This document shows, piece by piece, positions 26,087-35,481 of a DNA stretch of 64,000 nucleotides. The DNA comes from FEN-1350 sp964643355. Lineage in GTDB: Bacteria > Planctomycetota > Phycisphaerae > Sedimentisphaerales > Anaerohalosphaeraceae. Location of the stretch: positions 77,355 through 141,354 of the forward strand of contig CAZXPW010000003.1 in NCBI GenBank assembly GCA_964643355.1, in the 5' to 3' direction. The notes beneath the pieces are model-generated. The model was not told where the DNA came from, searched no databases, and saw only the letters and a list, made by a program, of their open reading frames with translations. Numbering within the stretch: the stretch's first letter is position 1; the number at the start of each line of letters is the position of its first letter. Both the position numbers and the translations under genes were made by a program.

Positions 26087-27325
26087 ATGGCCCGAGCATT
26101 TCTCCTGAGTATCGGCAATGAACTCTTGTCCGGCCTGACCGTGGATACCAACGCTGCCTGGATCAGCGGCCAATTGGCCCGGCTGGGTATCCCGACGGTC
26201 GGAATTCTGTCGGTTCCCGATGAAGTGGACGATACCGTCCAATCGTTACAAATGGCCGTTTCGAAAGCGGATCTGGTGATTACGACCGGGGGTTTGGGGC
26301 CGACCGATGACGACCTGACCCGTCAGTCACTGGCCGCGTTTCTTGGCGTGGAGCTTCAATTCCGGCCCGAACTCCTGGAGAAAATCGCCGCCTTTTTCCG
26401 TCGTCGAAATATCTCCATGGTTGAAAAGAATCGGGTTCAGGCCTATTTACCCGCCGGAACCGATCCGATTCCCAATGCCACGGGAACCGCTCCGGGATTA
26501 TTCGCTCACAAAGACCGTTCCCTGATCTTTTGTTTACCGGGCGTTCCTTCGGAAATGAAGGCAATGTTTGACGAGTTTGTCGTTCCGCGGCTGGCTGAGT
26601 TTGCCGGCCAACAGGTCATTGTCAGCCGTCGTCTGAAATGCTTCGGTGTCGGGGAATCCGTGGTTGCCGAGAAGCTTGGCGACCGGATGCTTCGGGGCCG
26701 AAATCCTTTGATCAATTGTACCGTTTCCGACGCTGTCATTACCTTGCATATTGTAGCCACAGCCGCCGATCATCCGACGGCCCAGGCCATGATCCTGAAA
26801 GAACAAACGCATCTCTGTGAGGTTCTGGGGGACTGGGTCTATGCAACCGGTGACCAGACCCTCGCCGAAGTTGTGGGCAGCCAACTGGTTGGAGCGGGGA
26901 AAACGATTGCCGTTGCCGAATCTTGTACGGGGGGGTTGATTGCCAAGATGTTGACGGATGTTCCGGGTTCCAGTCGTTACTTTTCCTACGGTTGGGTGAC
27001 CTATGGTAATCGGGCCAAACAGACCGAGCTGGGAATTGATCCGGCCCTGATAACCCGCTATGGGGCCGTAAGCGAGCCGGTGGCCCGGGCAATGGCTGAG
27101 GGCGCCCGAAGGAAAGCCAAGGCCGATTTTGGCGTCGGCGTAACGGGTGTCGCCGGTCCCGACGGCGGGACGGAACAAAAGCCGGTTGGGTTGGTATATA
27201 TAAGTGTCGCCTCTTCGGATCAGATCATTGTTCAGGAAAGCCGCTTTTCTCAATCGCGGTTGATGATTCGCAATCGGAGTGCCTTGGCGGCGTTGAATCT
27301 GGTTCGGCTGCAAATCAGGGGTTGA
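26087..27325 (+). CDS. cinA: CinA-family NMN amidohydrolase / molybdopterin-binding-like protein
   Basis: 412 residues. The N-terminal MoCF_biosynth-like domain has SIGNELLSGLTVDTNA, TTGGLGPTDDDLT and FCLPGVPSEMK. The C-terminal CinA domain has VAESCTGGLIAKMLTDVPG and VGVTGVAGPDGG, and in characterised members deamidates NMN for NAD recycling. It starts 2 bases after the dehydrogenase stop, so the two are probably co-translated. An alternative TTG start at 26081 adds two residues. Confidence 0.93.
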   Translation: MARAFLLSIGNELLSGLTVDTNAAWISGQLARLGIPTVGILSVPDEVDDTVQSLQMAVSKADLVITTGGLGPTDDDLTRQSLAAFLGVELQFRPELLEKIAAFFRRRNISMVEKNRVQAYLPAGTDPIPNATGTAPGLFAHKDRSLIFCLPGVPSEMKAMFDEFVVPRLAEFAGQQVIVSRRLKCFGVGESVVAEKLGDRMLRGRNPLINCTVSDAVITLHIVATAADHPTAQAMILKEQTHLCEVLGDWVYATGDQTLAEVVGSQLVGAGKTIAVAESCTGGLIAKMLTDVPGSSRYFSYGWVTYGNRAKQTELGIDPALITRYGAVSEPVARAMAEGARRKAKADFGVGVTGVAGPDGGTEQKPVGLVYISVASSDQIIVQESRFSQSRLMIRNRSALAALNLVRLQIRG

Positions 27326-27350
27326 CCTTCATTTTCACATGTGATATACT
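27322..27350 (+). promoter_or_regulatory. Promoter of the secretion/pilus locus
   Basis: TTGACC at 27322-27327, 17-base spacer, TATACT at 27345-27350. It overlaps the cinA stop and lies about 40 bases before ATG 27392. Confidence 0.6.
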
Positions 27351-27391
27351 CAATTTTTTGCGTGGTTCTGATATCGAAATGATTAGAGGTT

Positions 27392-29110
27392 ATGGCCAAA
27401 CAGCGCAAACATCTCGGCGAGATCCTGTATCGCAGTAAGCTGGTTGATAAAGACGGTCTGGTCAAGGCCCTGAAAAAGGCCAAGGCCGAAAATAAGCGTC
27501 TCGGAGAAGCCCTGGTTTCTCTGGGGATGTTGACCGAAGACCAGGTCATGCAGGCCCTTGCCCAGCAATTCGGAATGGAATATGTCGATCTGGATAAGGT
27601 CCAGATTTCGCCCAGCACCATGAAATTGATCCCTGATGAGCTGGTCAAGAAACATTTTGTTCTTCCGCTCGGCAAAGAGGACGGACGCCTCAAGATCATC
27701 ATCAGCGACCCCCTTGATCTCGATATGTTGGATCTTCTTCGTTTCCGGCTGAATGCGGAACTGGAATGCTGCCTGGCCAGTCCCACCAAAATTCGAACCC
27801 ACATCCTGCATACCATGGACGAGGTCCGCAGCAGCATCGATGCCACCGCCGCCGAACTGGCGGCCGCCGGACACGCCATCGAGGCCGAAGTTCGCAGAGC
27901 CGAAGCCGCGCAAGCCGACGATGAGGGGCCGATCGTTCGACTGGTCAACCTGATGATTGACGAGGCTGTTCGCCTGCGGGCCAGCGATATTCACATTGAG
28001 CCGATGTCCGACCGTGTCCGTGTGCGATATCGAATCGATGGGGTCTGTTCCGAGCGGGACAATATCCCCAAAAGCATGCAGGCGCCCGTCTTGGCTCGTA
28101 TCAAGATCATGTCCGGCATGGATATCGGGGAGCGCCGCCTGCCGCAGGACGGCCGAATCAAGCGGACAATCGACAATAAGGATATCGACTTTCGTGTGTC
28201 CTGTTTGCCCGCCTACCATGGCGAAAGCACCGTTTTGCGTATCTTGCGGCCCGACTCGGTCAACATCGGTATTCAGGCGATTGGATTTGAGGCCGATGAT
28301 TATGAACGCTTTACTCAGATTATTCGCCGTCCCAATGGGATCTTTCTGGTGACTGGGCCTACCGGTAGCGGAAAAACCACGACCCTGTACGCCGCCCTTC
28401 AGGAACTCAATACTCCCAATCGGAAAATCATTACGGCCGAAGATCCTGTCGAATACAACATTTCCGGCATCAACCAGTGCCAGGTTCGTACCGAGATTGA
28501 CCTGACCTTTGACAAAATCCTCCGATCCATGCTGCGACAGGCCCCCAATATCATCCTCATTGGCGAAATTCGCGATGGTATCGTGGCCGAAATCGCAATT
28601 CAGGCCGCTCTTACCGGTCACCTGGTCTTTAGCACTTTGCATACCAACGATGCCCCCAGCGCGATCACCCGATTAATCGACATGGGTGTCAAACCTTTTT
28701 TGGTTGCCAGCTCCATTCAAGCCATTATGGCTCAGCGGCTTGTTCGAGTTCTCTGCAAGGAATGCAAGACAATTGACGACAACCCGGATCCCCATTACCT
28801 GCGGCTTTTGAATATCCGCCCGGAAGATCTTAAAGAACACCCCATTTATAAAGCGGTTGGTTGTCCCCGTTGCAACAATACAGGTTTTCGGGGTCGGATT
28901 GCCGTATTTGAAATGATGGAAATGACCACGCATGTCCGCGAATTGGCCTTTTCGCGGGCTACCGCCAGCGCACTACGAAAAGCCGCTCTGGCCAGTGGAA
29001 TGAAATCCCTGCTGATGGACGGAAGGATCAAAGTGTTCAAAGGGACAACGACTCCTCAGGAAGTGGCCCAGGTCACCCAGGCCGAAGGGCTCGTGATGGA
29101 CGAATCGTAG
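27392..29110 (+). CDS. PilB/GspE-type assembly ATPase
   Basis: 572 residues. N-terminal MshEN-type helical repeats (LGEILYRSKLVDKDGL; LGEALVSLGMLTEDQV), then a T2SS-E ATPase domain. It shows the Asp box (ASDIHIEP), Walker A GPTGSGKTT near residue 320, Walker B LIGEIRD and His box TGHLVFSTLHTND. A four-Cys zinc knuckle is present (CKEC, then CPRC). The usually conserved RQDPD before Walker B reads RQAPN, while the Walker B Glu is kept. It polymerises pilins or pseudopilins at the inner membrane. It is paralogous to the ATPase at 30626; which serves pili and which secretion is unclear. Confidence 0.9.
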   Translation: MAKQRKHLGEILYRSKLVDKDGLVKALKKAKAENKRLGEALVSLGMLTEDQVMQALAQQFGMEYVDLDKVQISPSTMKLIPDELVKKHFVLPLGKEDGRLKIIISDPLDLDMLDLLRFRLNAELECCLASPTKIRTHILHTMDEVRSSIDATAAELAAAGHAIEAEVRRAEAAQADDEGPIVRLVNLMIDEAVRLRASDIHIEPMSDRVRVRYRIDGVCSERDNIPKSMQAPVLARIKIMSGMDIGERRLPQDGRIKRTIDNKDIDFRVSCLPAYHGESTVLRILRPDSVNIGIQAIGFEADDYERFTQIIRRPNGIFLVTGPTGSGKTTTLYAALQELNTPNRKIITAEDPVEYNISGINQCQVRTEIDLTFDKILRSMLRQAPNIILIGEIRDGIVAEIAIQAALTGHLVFSTLHTNDAPSAITRLIDMGVKPFLVASSIQAIMAQRLVRVLCKECKTIDDNPDPHYLRLLNIRPEDLKEHPIYKAVGCPRCNNTGFRGRIAVFEMMEMTTHVRELAFSRATASALRKAALASGMKSLLMDGRIKVFKGTTTPQEVAQVTQAEGLVMDES

Positions 29111-29190
29111 CCGGGCTTGCAAATAATGGTTCGCCTTGGGTATGAAAAGTGTGCGACATTGTGTTCGTTCAGGAAGGATAACGGAAAACC

Positions 29191-30339
29191 ATGGCAGTTC
29201 TTAAAGAATCAAAGTTGCAGATAGATCGGCTGTTGGAGGCCTGTATCAAAATGGGCGGGTCGGACTTGCATATTACCTGCGGTCGACCTCCGGTCCTGCG
29301 GATTCATGGACATTTGCGTTCCTTGGATACCAAGGTTCTCGAACCGGATGATACGGTTTCCTTAATGAAGGCAATCACTCCGGAAAAGAATCAACAGGAA
29401 CTCCAGGAAAAAGGTGGAACGGACTTTGGTTTTGCATTTGGAGATGCGGGTCGATTTCGAACGGCCGTTTTCCGTCAAAAGGGGTTTATCGCGATGGTTT
29501 TACGGTTAATCCCTTCGGGTTTGTTGAGCTTTGAACAAATCGGACTTCCTAAAATTGCCGCCGCACTCTGCCGTCGTCCTCGAGGCCTTTTTTTGGTAAC
29601 GGGACCAACGGGTAGCGGAAAAACCACGACTCTGGCAAGTATGATTAACTACATTAATGAAAATCTCGACCATCATATCGTTACGGTTGAGCAACCGATC
29701 GAGTATTATCACAGTCATAAAAAGTCCATCATCAATCAGCGTGAAGTGGGAATTGATGTTCCGACCTTTTCTGAGGCCCTTCGACGCGTCCTTCGTCAAG
29801 ACCCGGATGTGATTCTCGTCGGGGAATTGCGAGATCTTGAAACGATGGAATCCGCTATTACAGCGGCTGAAACCGGCCACTTGGTGTTTGGTACCCTGCA
29901 TACAACGGGTTGCCAAGGCACAATCAACCGAATTATCGATGCCTTTCCCGTCAGCCAACAGGAACAAATCCGAGTTCAGCTTAGCACAAACCTGATCGCG
30001 GTCCTTAGCCAGACTCTTTGTCCAATCCGCTCGGGGAGAGGCCGTGTGGCTGCTTATGAGTTCATGGTCGTCACTCCGGCCATTGGAAACCTGATTCGGG
30101 AGAATAAGACCTACCGTATTGAATCCAGCATTCAGATCGGTAAAAAACTGGGCATGCAGCTTTTGGATGACCATCTTTGGGAATTATACGAGTCCGAGAA
30201 AATCGACCTACAGGAAATGCTTGACAAGTCTCGATATCCCTCTGCGTTACTGGAGAAAGCGGAAAAACTTCACAAAGGATCGACGACAGGCATCAAACTC
30301 AAAGACGATCTTGTGGCTATGGTCGAACAAAAAGATTAA
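29191..30339 (+). CDS. pilT: PilT-type retraction ATPase
   Basis: 382 residues. PilT class: short N-terminal PAS-like domain (GGSDLHITCGRPP), Walker A GPTGSGKTT, RQDPDVILVGELRD, ETGHLVFGTLHTT, and the PilT C-terminal signature IGNLIRENKTYRIESSIQ with the GMQLLDDHL region. It depolymerises the pilus for twitching or uptake. Its place between two assembly ATPases argues that the locus makes a retractable pilus or a T2SS/T4P hybrid. AGGAAGG lies upstream. The C-terminal 40 residues are an extra tail beyond the usual length. Confidence 0.92.
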   Translation: MAVLKESKLQIDRLLEACIKMGGSDLHITCGRPPVLRIHGHLRSLDTKVLEPDDTVSLMKAITPEKNQQELQEKGGTDFGFAFGDAGRFRTAVFRQKGFIAMVLRLIPSGLLSFEQIGLPKIAAALCRRPRGLFLVTGPTGSGKTTTLASMINYINENLDHHIVTVEQPIEYYHSHKKSIINQREVGIDVPTFSEALRRVLRQDPDVILVGELRDLETMESAITAAETGHLVFGTLHTTGCQGTINRIIDAFPVSQQEQIRVQLSTNLIAVLSQTLCPIRSGRGRVAAYEFMVVTPAIGNLIRENKTYRIESSIQIGKKLGMQLLDDHLWELYESEKIDLQEMLDKSRYPSALLEKAEKLHKGSTTGIKLKDDLVAMVEQKD

Positions 30340-30563
30340 TCTCAAATCCAGAATAGGAATCTTTTGTGTCTTATATACTAAGTGTCGATTTTGTTTTTGC
30401 AGAAATATTTTAGTTTTTATCACTAAAAGGTCAAATCTTTTCATTCTTGTTTCAGTACCCTATTTTCCTTCGTTTGTTCCTCAAAAGAATTATTCTCAAG
30501 GTTAGTTCGATCAAGTTAGCTCTCGATATGTATCATAAACCAAATGTCTAAATGGTAATCTCG

Positions 30564-30592
30564 TTGAAATCTTAACAAGATTTGCTTATAAT
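30564..30592 (+). promoter_or_regulatory. Promoter for gspE-gspF-pseudopilin genes
   Basis: TTGAAA at 30564-30569, 17-base spacer, perfect TATAAT at 30587-30592, in an AT-rich 256-base gap after pilT. The predicted transcription start (about 30599) excludes the GTG at 30596 and leaves ATG 30626 as the first well-placed start. Confidence 0.65.
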
Positions 30593-30625
30593 AATGTGGA
30601 ACACATTATGTCGGAGAAACTTATT

Positions 30626-32377
30626 ATGGCAAAGTTACCTCCTATGCAAGAACTGAAAGGGCGGGCACTCGGCCGAATCCTGATCAAGATGGGCTTGCTT
30701 ACTCGGGAAAAGGTTCACGAATGTCTGCAGATTCAGCAGCAAAAGGGCGGCAAACTAAAAATTGGTCAAATCTTTCTTGACCAGGGTTTGATCAAGGACA
30801 AAGACCTGAAAATTGCTCTTGCCGGTCAACGGGGAATGGAGTATGTCGAAATTGACCGGATTGAAATCCCTTCGTCGGTTATCAAGCATGTTCCCGCCCA
30901 AATGGCGAAAACATATCACATCCTGCCGATCGCCTTTGATGACGATAAAAAAGAATTAACTATTGTGGTTGATAGTCCGGACAATTTTCGCGCATCGGAT
31001 GATTTGGGGACTCTGACAGGATTTACGGTTGTCCCGAAAGTCGCCGACGCCAACGCCATTCAGGATGCGATCAATAAATATTACGCCGAATCCGACGAAA
31101 GCATCAATGATCTGATCGGTGAAATTGAAAGCGACAGCAACCTGGCGACATTTCGCGGACGCGACGCAAGCATCGACCTGGACGACTTGAAGGAACTGGC
31201 GGATTCGAATCCCGTTAAGAAACTATTGAACCTGGTTCTTCTGCAGGCCATTCGTGACAAGGCCTCGGATATTCATTTTGAGCCGTTTGAAAATGAATTT
31301 AAGATGCGATATCGAATCGACGGCGTGCTCTATGAAATGGTTCCCCCGCCCAAGCATATCGCACTGGCTCTCAGCAGTCGTATCAAGGTTATGGCCAACC
31401 TCGATATTGCCGAGCGACGACTTCCGCAGGATGGTCGTATTCCGTTGATGGTCGGCGGCAATCCGGTGGACCTTCGAGTCAGCGTCCTTCCGACCATGTT
31501 CGGCGAAAGCGTCGTGCTTCGAATCCTGGACCGTTCACAGGTTGATCTGCGTCTGGACTCGCTGGGGATGAAGGAACGCGAGATCAACATGATGCGTCAG
31601 CTCATCAATAAGCCCAACGGGATCCTCATTGTCACCGGCCCGACCGGCAGCGGCAAGACCACGACGCTCTATTCCGCCCTCAAGGAACTCAACACGATCG
31701 ACAACAAGATCATTACCACTGAAGATCCCGTCGAATACGATATTGACGGCCTGATTCAGGTCCAGATCCGTTCGGAAATCGGCCTGACTTTTGCCAAGTG
31801 CCTTCGATCCATTCTGCGTCAGGACCCGGATATCTGTATGGTCGGTGAAATTCGCGACCTGGAAACAGGAGAAATCTCCATTCAGGCCTCGCTCACCGGC
31901 CACCTGGTCTTCACCACCGTTCACACCAACGACGCCCCCAGTACGATCGCCCGTCTGGTCGATTTGGGGATGGAACCGTTTTTGATCACCGCCACTCTCG
32001 AAGGCATCATTGCCCAGCGGCTGGTTCGGAAGATCTGCACCAATTGCAAGACACCCTTCCAACCCAAGGAGGAGATGCTTCTTGAACTCGGTCTGACTCC
32101 CGAAGAGGTCGGCGATAAAAAATTCTATTACGGCCGCGGCTGCGAAGTCTGCAACAACACCGGATATCGCGGTCGAACGGGGATTTACGAGATTATGGTC
32201 ATGAACGACGAGCTTCGCGAACTGATCATGAGTCACGCATCGACGAATGTCCTTCGCGATGCCGCACGAAAGAACGGCATGCGGTTGCTGCGGGAAAACG
32301 GTCTTCTTCTGATTTACGATGGAATTACCACCATCGAGGAAGTGTCCCGCGAAACCCTGGCCGTAGAAGCCGGATAA
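30626..32377 (+). CDS. gspE: GspE-type secretion/assembly ATPase
   Basis: 583 residues. An MshEN N-terminal domain (LGRILIKMGLLTREKV; IGQIFLDQGLIKDKDL) precedes the ATPase core: ASDIHFEPFE, RRLPQDGRI, Walker A GPTGSGKTT, RQDPDICMVGEIRDLET and TGHLVFTTVHTND. The zinc knuckle is CTNC then CEVC. All catalytic positions are intact, unlike the paralogue at 27392. ATG 30626 is preferred: GGAG lies 9 bases upstream and the promoter excludes the upstream GTG. It is followed by gspF, its membrane partner. Confidence 0.92.
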   Translation: MAKLPPMQELKGRALGRILIKMGLLTREKVHECLQIQQQKGGKLKIGQIFLDQGLIKDKDLKIALAGQRGMEYVEIDRIEIPSSVIKHVPAQMAKTYHILPIAFDDDKKELTIVVDSPDNFRASDDLGTLTGFTVVPKVADANAIQDAINKYYAESDESINDLIGEIESDSNLATFRGRDASIDLDDLKELADSNPVKKLLNLVLLQAIRDKASDIHFEPFENEFKMRYRIDGVLYEMVPPPKHIALALSSRIKVMANLDIAERRLPQDGRIPLMVGGNPVDLRVSVLPTMFGESVVLRILDRSQVDLRLDSLGMKEREINMMRQLINKPNGILIVTGPTGSGKTTTLYSALKELNTIDNKIITTEDPVEYDIDGLIQVQIRSEIGLTFAKCLRSILRQDPDICMVGEIRDLETGEISIQASLTGHLVFTTVHTNDAPSTIARLVDLGMEPFLITATLEGIIAQRLVRKICTNCKTPFQPKEEMLLELGLTPEEVGDKKFYYGRGCEVCNNTGYRGRTGIYEIMVMNDELRELIMSHASTNVLRDAARKNGMRLLRENGLLLIYDGITTIEEVSRETLAVEAG

Positions 32378-32445
32378 CCGATTGTACGAAGGGACCGATT
32401 CGTAACGATTTCAATCGAAACCGAGTCGAGAAAAGGAGAAATCCA

Positions 32446-33696
32446 ATGCCCGTTTTCCAATATTCCGCTCTGGACGCCAACGGACGCGAGGTCAAGGCCG
32501 AGATTGAGGCCCTCAGCAACAAAGAGGCCATCAGCAAGATTCGCAACAAGGGCTTGTTCCCGACCAAGGTTCGCGCCAAAGACGCCGGAAAAAAGGTTGC
32601 CGCCAAGGCCGAAGCCCCCAAACGACGACGCAAGACCGGTAAAGTTAAAACCAAATATGTCTGCCAGTTTGCCCGTCAGCTTTCGACGCTGCAGGATGCC
32701 GGTCTGGCGATCCTGCGGTCTCTGCGCATTCTGGAGGATCAGCAGAAAAAGGGCCGCCTCAAGGTCATCATCGGTCGTCTGGCCGAGGATATCGAGGGCG
32801 GATCGACGCTGTCGGAAGCGATGGCCAAACATCCCAAGTGTTTCAGCCGTCTGTTCGTGAACATGGTCGCCGCCGGCGAAGTCGGCGGCGTGCTGGACAT
32901 CATTCTGTCCCGACTGGCGGACTTCATGGAAAAATCCCAGCGGCTCAAAGGCAAGATCAAGGGCGCGATGGTCTATCCGACCGTGGTGATGTCCGCAGCT
33001 ATGCTGATCGTGCTGGGCCTGATGATTTTTATCATTCCCACCTTTGCCGAAGTGCTCAATGATATGAGCGACGGACAACGGGGTTTGCCGTTGTTGACCC
33101 AGACGCTGCTGAACATCAGCGGCTGGCTGACCTCCAATTACGGATTGAATGCCTTGAAGGTGGTGATTACGCCCTTTGTAATTGTCAGCGTGCTGAAACT
33201 GATTCGTCAGTTTAAATACGGGCGATACGGTCTGGACTGGATCAAATTACACATGCCCGTCATCAAGCCGATCGTCTATAAAACTTCCGTCGCCCGATGG
33301 ACACGGACGCTGGGCACCCTGATCGGCGCCGGCGTGCCGATCCTGGAAGCCCTGAACATCACCCGCGAAACCGCCGACAACGAAATTTTCTCCGCAGTGC
33401 TGGGCAAGGTCCACCACGCCATTCGTCAGGGCGACACCTTCGCCAATCCCCTTCGCCAAACCAAAAAGGTCGATTCCCTCGTGGTCAACATGATCGATGT
33501 CGGCGAGGAAACCGGCGATATGGACAAGATGCTCGAAAAGATCGCCAATACTTACGACGAAGAGGCCGATGTGCTGGTCTCGTCGCTGATGTCGCTGCTG
33601 GAACCGATCATGATCGTCGGTCTGGGATTGATGGTCGGCACCATCGTGATCGCCATGTTCCTGCCCATGATCAGAATTATGGAAGTGCTGATGTAA
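32446..33696 (+). CDS. gspF: GspF/PilC inner-membrane platform protein
   Basis: 416 residues. Two T2SSF domains, each a helical bundle followed by hydrophobic helices: QFARQLSTLQDAGLAILRSL opens the first, and WTRTLGTLIGAGVPILEALN (shortened: LGTLIGAGVP) the second. GEETGDMDKMLEKIA precedes the last helices. The family N-terminus is present (FQYSALDANGREVKAEIEA). It links the ATPase to pseudopilin assembly. AAAAGGAG lies before the ATG. Confidence 0.94.
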   Translation: MPVFQYSALDANGREVKAEIEALSNKEAISKIRNKGLFPTKVRAKDAGKKVAAKAEAPKRRRKTGKVKTKYVCQFARQLSTLQDAGLAILRSLRILEDQQKKGRLKVIIGRLAEDIEGGSTLSEAMAKHPKCFSRLFVNMVAAGEVGGVLDIILSRLADFMEKSQRLKGKIKGAMVYPTVVMSAAMLIVLGLMIFIIPTFAEVLNDMSDGQRGLPLLTQTLLNISGWLTSNYGLNALKVVITPFVIVSVLKLIRQFKYGRYGLDWIKLHMPVIKPIVYKTSVARWTRTLGTLIGAGVPILEALNITRETADNEIFSAVLGKVHHAIRQGDTFANPLRQTKKVDSLVVNMIDVGEETGDMDKMLEKIANTYDEEADVLVSSLMSLLEPIMIVGLGLMVGTIVIAMFLPMIRIMEVLM

Positions 33697-33711
33697 TCTC
33701 GAAACCACAGA

Positions 33712-33725
33712 TAACCGTACGGTTA
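33712..33725. promoter_or_regulatory. Perfect 14-base palindrome before pseudopilin gene
   Basis: TAACCGTACGGTTA, immediately 5' of the ribosome-binding site of the gene at 33741. In RNA it would form a 5-bp stem with a GUAC loop; in DNA it could be a protein site. Confidence 0.45.
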
Positions 33726-33740
33726 GGAAAGGAAAAATCC

Positions 33741-34736
33741 ATGAAGATCATTACGAACAAAACCACAACGGGCGGTTTTACGATCGTCGAACTACTAACG
33801 GTCATGGGGATCATCGCCATTCTGATCGGACTATTGGCGCCCGCGTTGGCGATGGTCAAAGACTACGCCAAGCAGGTTCAACAAGGCGCCCAGTTCCACA
33901 GCATCGAAGTGGGACTGGATCTGTACAAGACCGAATTCGGCGTGTATCCGCCCTCCAATGACAATGCCGTTGCGCCCGTCCTGACCCGAGATCCGACTCC
34001 CTATTGCGGCGCCAACAAGCTGGCCGAGGCGATGGTGGGACTGGATTTCCTCGGGTTCCATCCCAATTCGGAATTCCGCTCTACCGGCCAGGCCGATATC
34101 ATCAACCGGCTTGGCGTGTTGATTCCGAATGTGCGAATCTACAGCGCCCGACAGGATATCGCCAATTTTCAGACCGCCGAGGAGAATGTCAAATGCCGCG
34201 GTGGAAAATCCGGGGCTCCCTTTATCGAACTGGAAAACGCCAACGCCTTTCGAATGAGCGATGTGTATCTCCCCGCCCAACTCAACAATTTCAGGGCCGA
34301 CAGTATGGTGTTGTGCGATGTGTATGCCAAAAAACGCAGTACCGCCTCGGCGCGAAAAACGGGAATGCCGATCCTGTACTATCGGGCCCGCACGCAATAT
34401 ACGGAGCAGGACCGTACTCGTCTGGCTCCGACGGTCCAGCCGATGTATTCCGTTCAGGGGATCGACGACGATATCTATTATTATCCCGACAATATGAACC
34501 TGTTATTCCTCCAGACTGCGGAGACCAGTCCGGTGGATCATCCGCTGGCGGATAACGGAGGGAATGTCAACGATATCGATGATTTTGAAAATATGATCCT
34601 GAATCGACAGGTTACGCAGGATCCCACCGTCGATATCAAACGGCCGTACCGCGCTCAGTCCTACATCCTGATCTCCGCTGGCAAAGACGGCTTGTATGGT
34701 ACTTCCGACGACATTACCAACTTCAAGAAAGAATAG
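33741..34736 (+). CDS. Long pseudopilin, SAGxDG family member 1
   Basis: 331 residues. The prepilin segment GGFTIVELLTVMGIIAIL has the cleavage Gly at -1 and Glu at +5. The body has no database name I recognise, but shares blocks with the genes at 35482 and 36458: CGANKLAEAMVGLDFLGFHP, GMPILYYRA and C-terminal SYILISAGKDGLYGTSDDI. The C-terminal block resembles the calcium-binding end of GspG. ATG 33741, with GGAAAGGAAAAA upstream, is the start; the longer open frame into gspF is spurious. It follows gspF by 44 bases. Confidence 0.85.
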   Translation: MKIITNKTTTGGFTIVELLTVMGIIAILIGLLAPALAMVKDYAKQVQQGAQFHSIEVGLDLYKTEFGVYPPSNDNAVAPVLTRDPTPYCGANKLAEAMVGLDFLGFHPNSEFRSTGQADIINRLGVLIPNVRIYSARQDIANFQTAEENVKCRGGKSGAPFIELENANAFRMSDVYLPAQLNNFRADSMVLCDVYAKKRSTASARKTGMPILYYRARTQYTEQDRTRLAPTVQPMYSVQGIDDDIYYYPDNMNLLFLQTAETSPVDHPLADNGGNVNDIDDFENMILNRQVTQDPTVDIKRPYRAQSYILISAGKDGLYGTSDDITNFKKE

Positions 34737-34780
34737 TCCCAAACGGCGCGGGGTCTTGTGACGGTCGTGGAAATACGAAG

Positions 34781-35440
34781 ATGAATCGGAAATTCGGACA
34801 ATCCGGTTTTACGCTGATGGAATTGCTGGTCGTGGCGGCGATCGTCGTGGTTCTGGCGTCGGCACTGGTGGGCGTCGGGCGACGACTCCTGACCGGAGCC
34901 CAGGACAAACTGGCCCGTTCGACGCTGGAGATCGTGGCAACGGCCGTCGAACAGTACCACAGCGAGCTCAACCGGTTTCCGATGGAGTATCTCAATTCGG
35001 GATCTCGTTCGGTAACACCGGCGTTTTCCCAGGCCGAGTTGATCGCATACCTGAATGACGATCTTGGTCTGACTCGAATGGTACCGGCTCGTACGGTGTC
35101 GATTCTCCCCACCGGGAGTCTTCACAATGATTATGCGGTCAGTGAATGTCTGTATTATTTTCTCAATCGCTCCCAGACCAGCCGTCGGATTATCGATACG
35201 ATCTCCGACAGCCAGAAAACCGCGATCGACTTAACTCGTACCGATCGGCAGGCGCGTCGGGCCGAATACACCGACGCATCGGGTCAACCCGTCACGATCC
35301 CCCTGATTCGGTTGATCGATCCATGGAATATCCCGCTGCGGTATGAGTTCACCCCGGGAATGATGAGCTTTCCGCGGATTACCAGCGCCGGACCCGACCG
35401 TCAATTCGATACGACCGACGACCTGCGAAGCGGCCAATGA
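34781..35440 (+). CDS. GspG-like pseudopilin
   Basis: 219 residues. Prepilin segment GFTLMELLVVAAIVVVLAS with Gly -1 and Glu +5. The C-terminus ITSAGPDRQFDTTDDL is the GspG-type calcium-loop signature. It is longer than classic GspG (about 140), with an added 70-80 residues in the middle. Possibly the major pseudopilin of the system. Confidence 0.82.
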   Translation: MNRKFGQSGFTLMELLVVAAIVVVLASALVGVGRRLLTGAQDKLARSTLEIVATAVEQYHSELNRFPMEYLNSGSRSVTPAFSQAELIAYLNDDLGLTRMVPARTVSILPTGSLHNDYAVSECLYYFLNRSQTSRRIIDTISDSQKTAIDLTRTDRQARRAEYTDASGQPVTIPLIRLIDPWNIPLRYEFTPGMMSFPRITSAGPDRQFDTTDDLRSGQ

Positions 35441-35449
35441 TGAAGGAAT

Positions 35450-35464
35450 GCCCCCGGCGGGGGC
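35450..35464 (+). promoter_or_regulatory. Strong GC hairpin between pseudopilin genes
   Basis: GCCCCC, loop GGC, GGGGGC: a perfect 6-bp GC stem in a 41-base gap, with no T run after it. This makes it an mRNA-stability or attenuation element rather than an intrinsic terminator. Confidence 0.5.
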
Positions 35465-35481
35465 CTGAATGAGGAACGATT

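Noticed and set aside
33297..33740. 148-codon upstream extension of the pseudopilin frame into gspF
   Set aside because: It has no homology, lies inside gspF, and the prepilin signal must be N-terminal at 33741.
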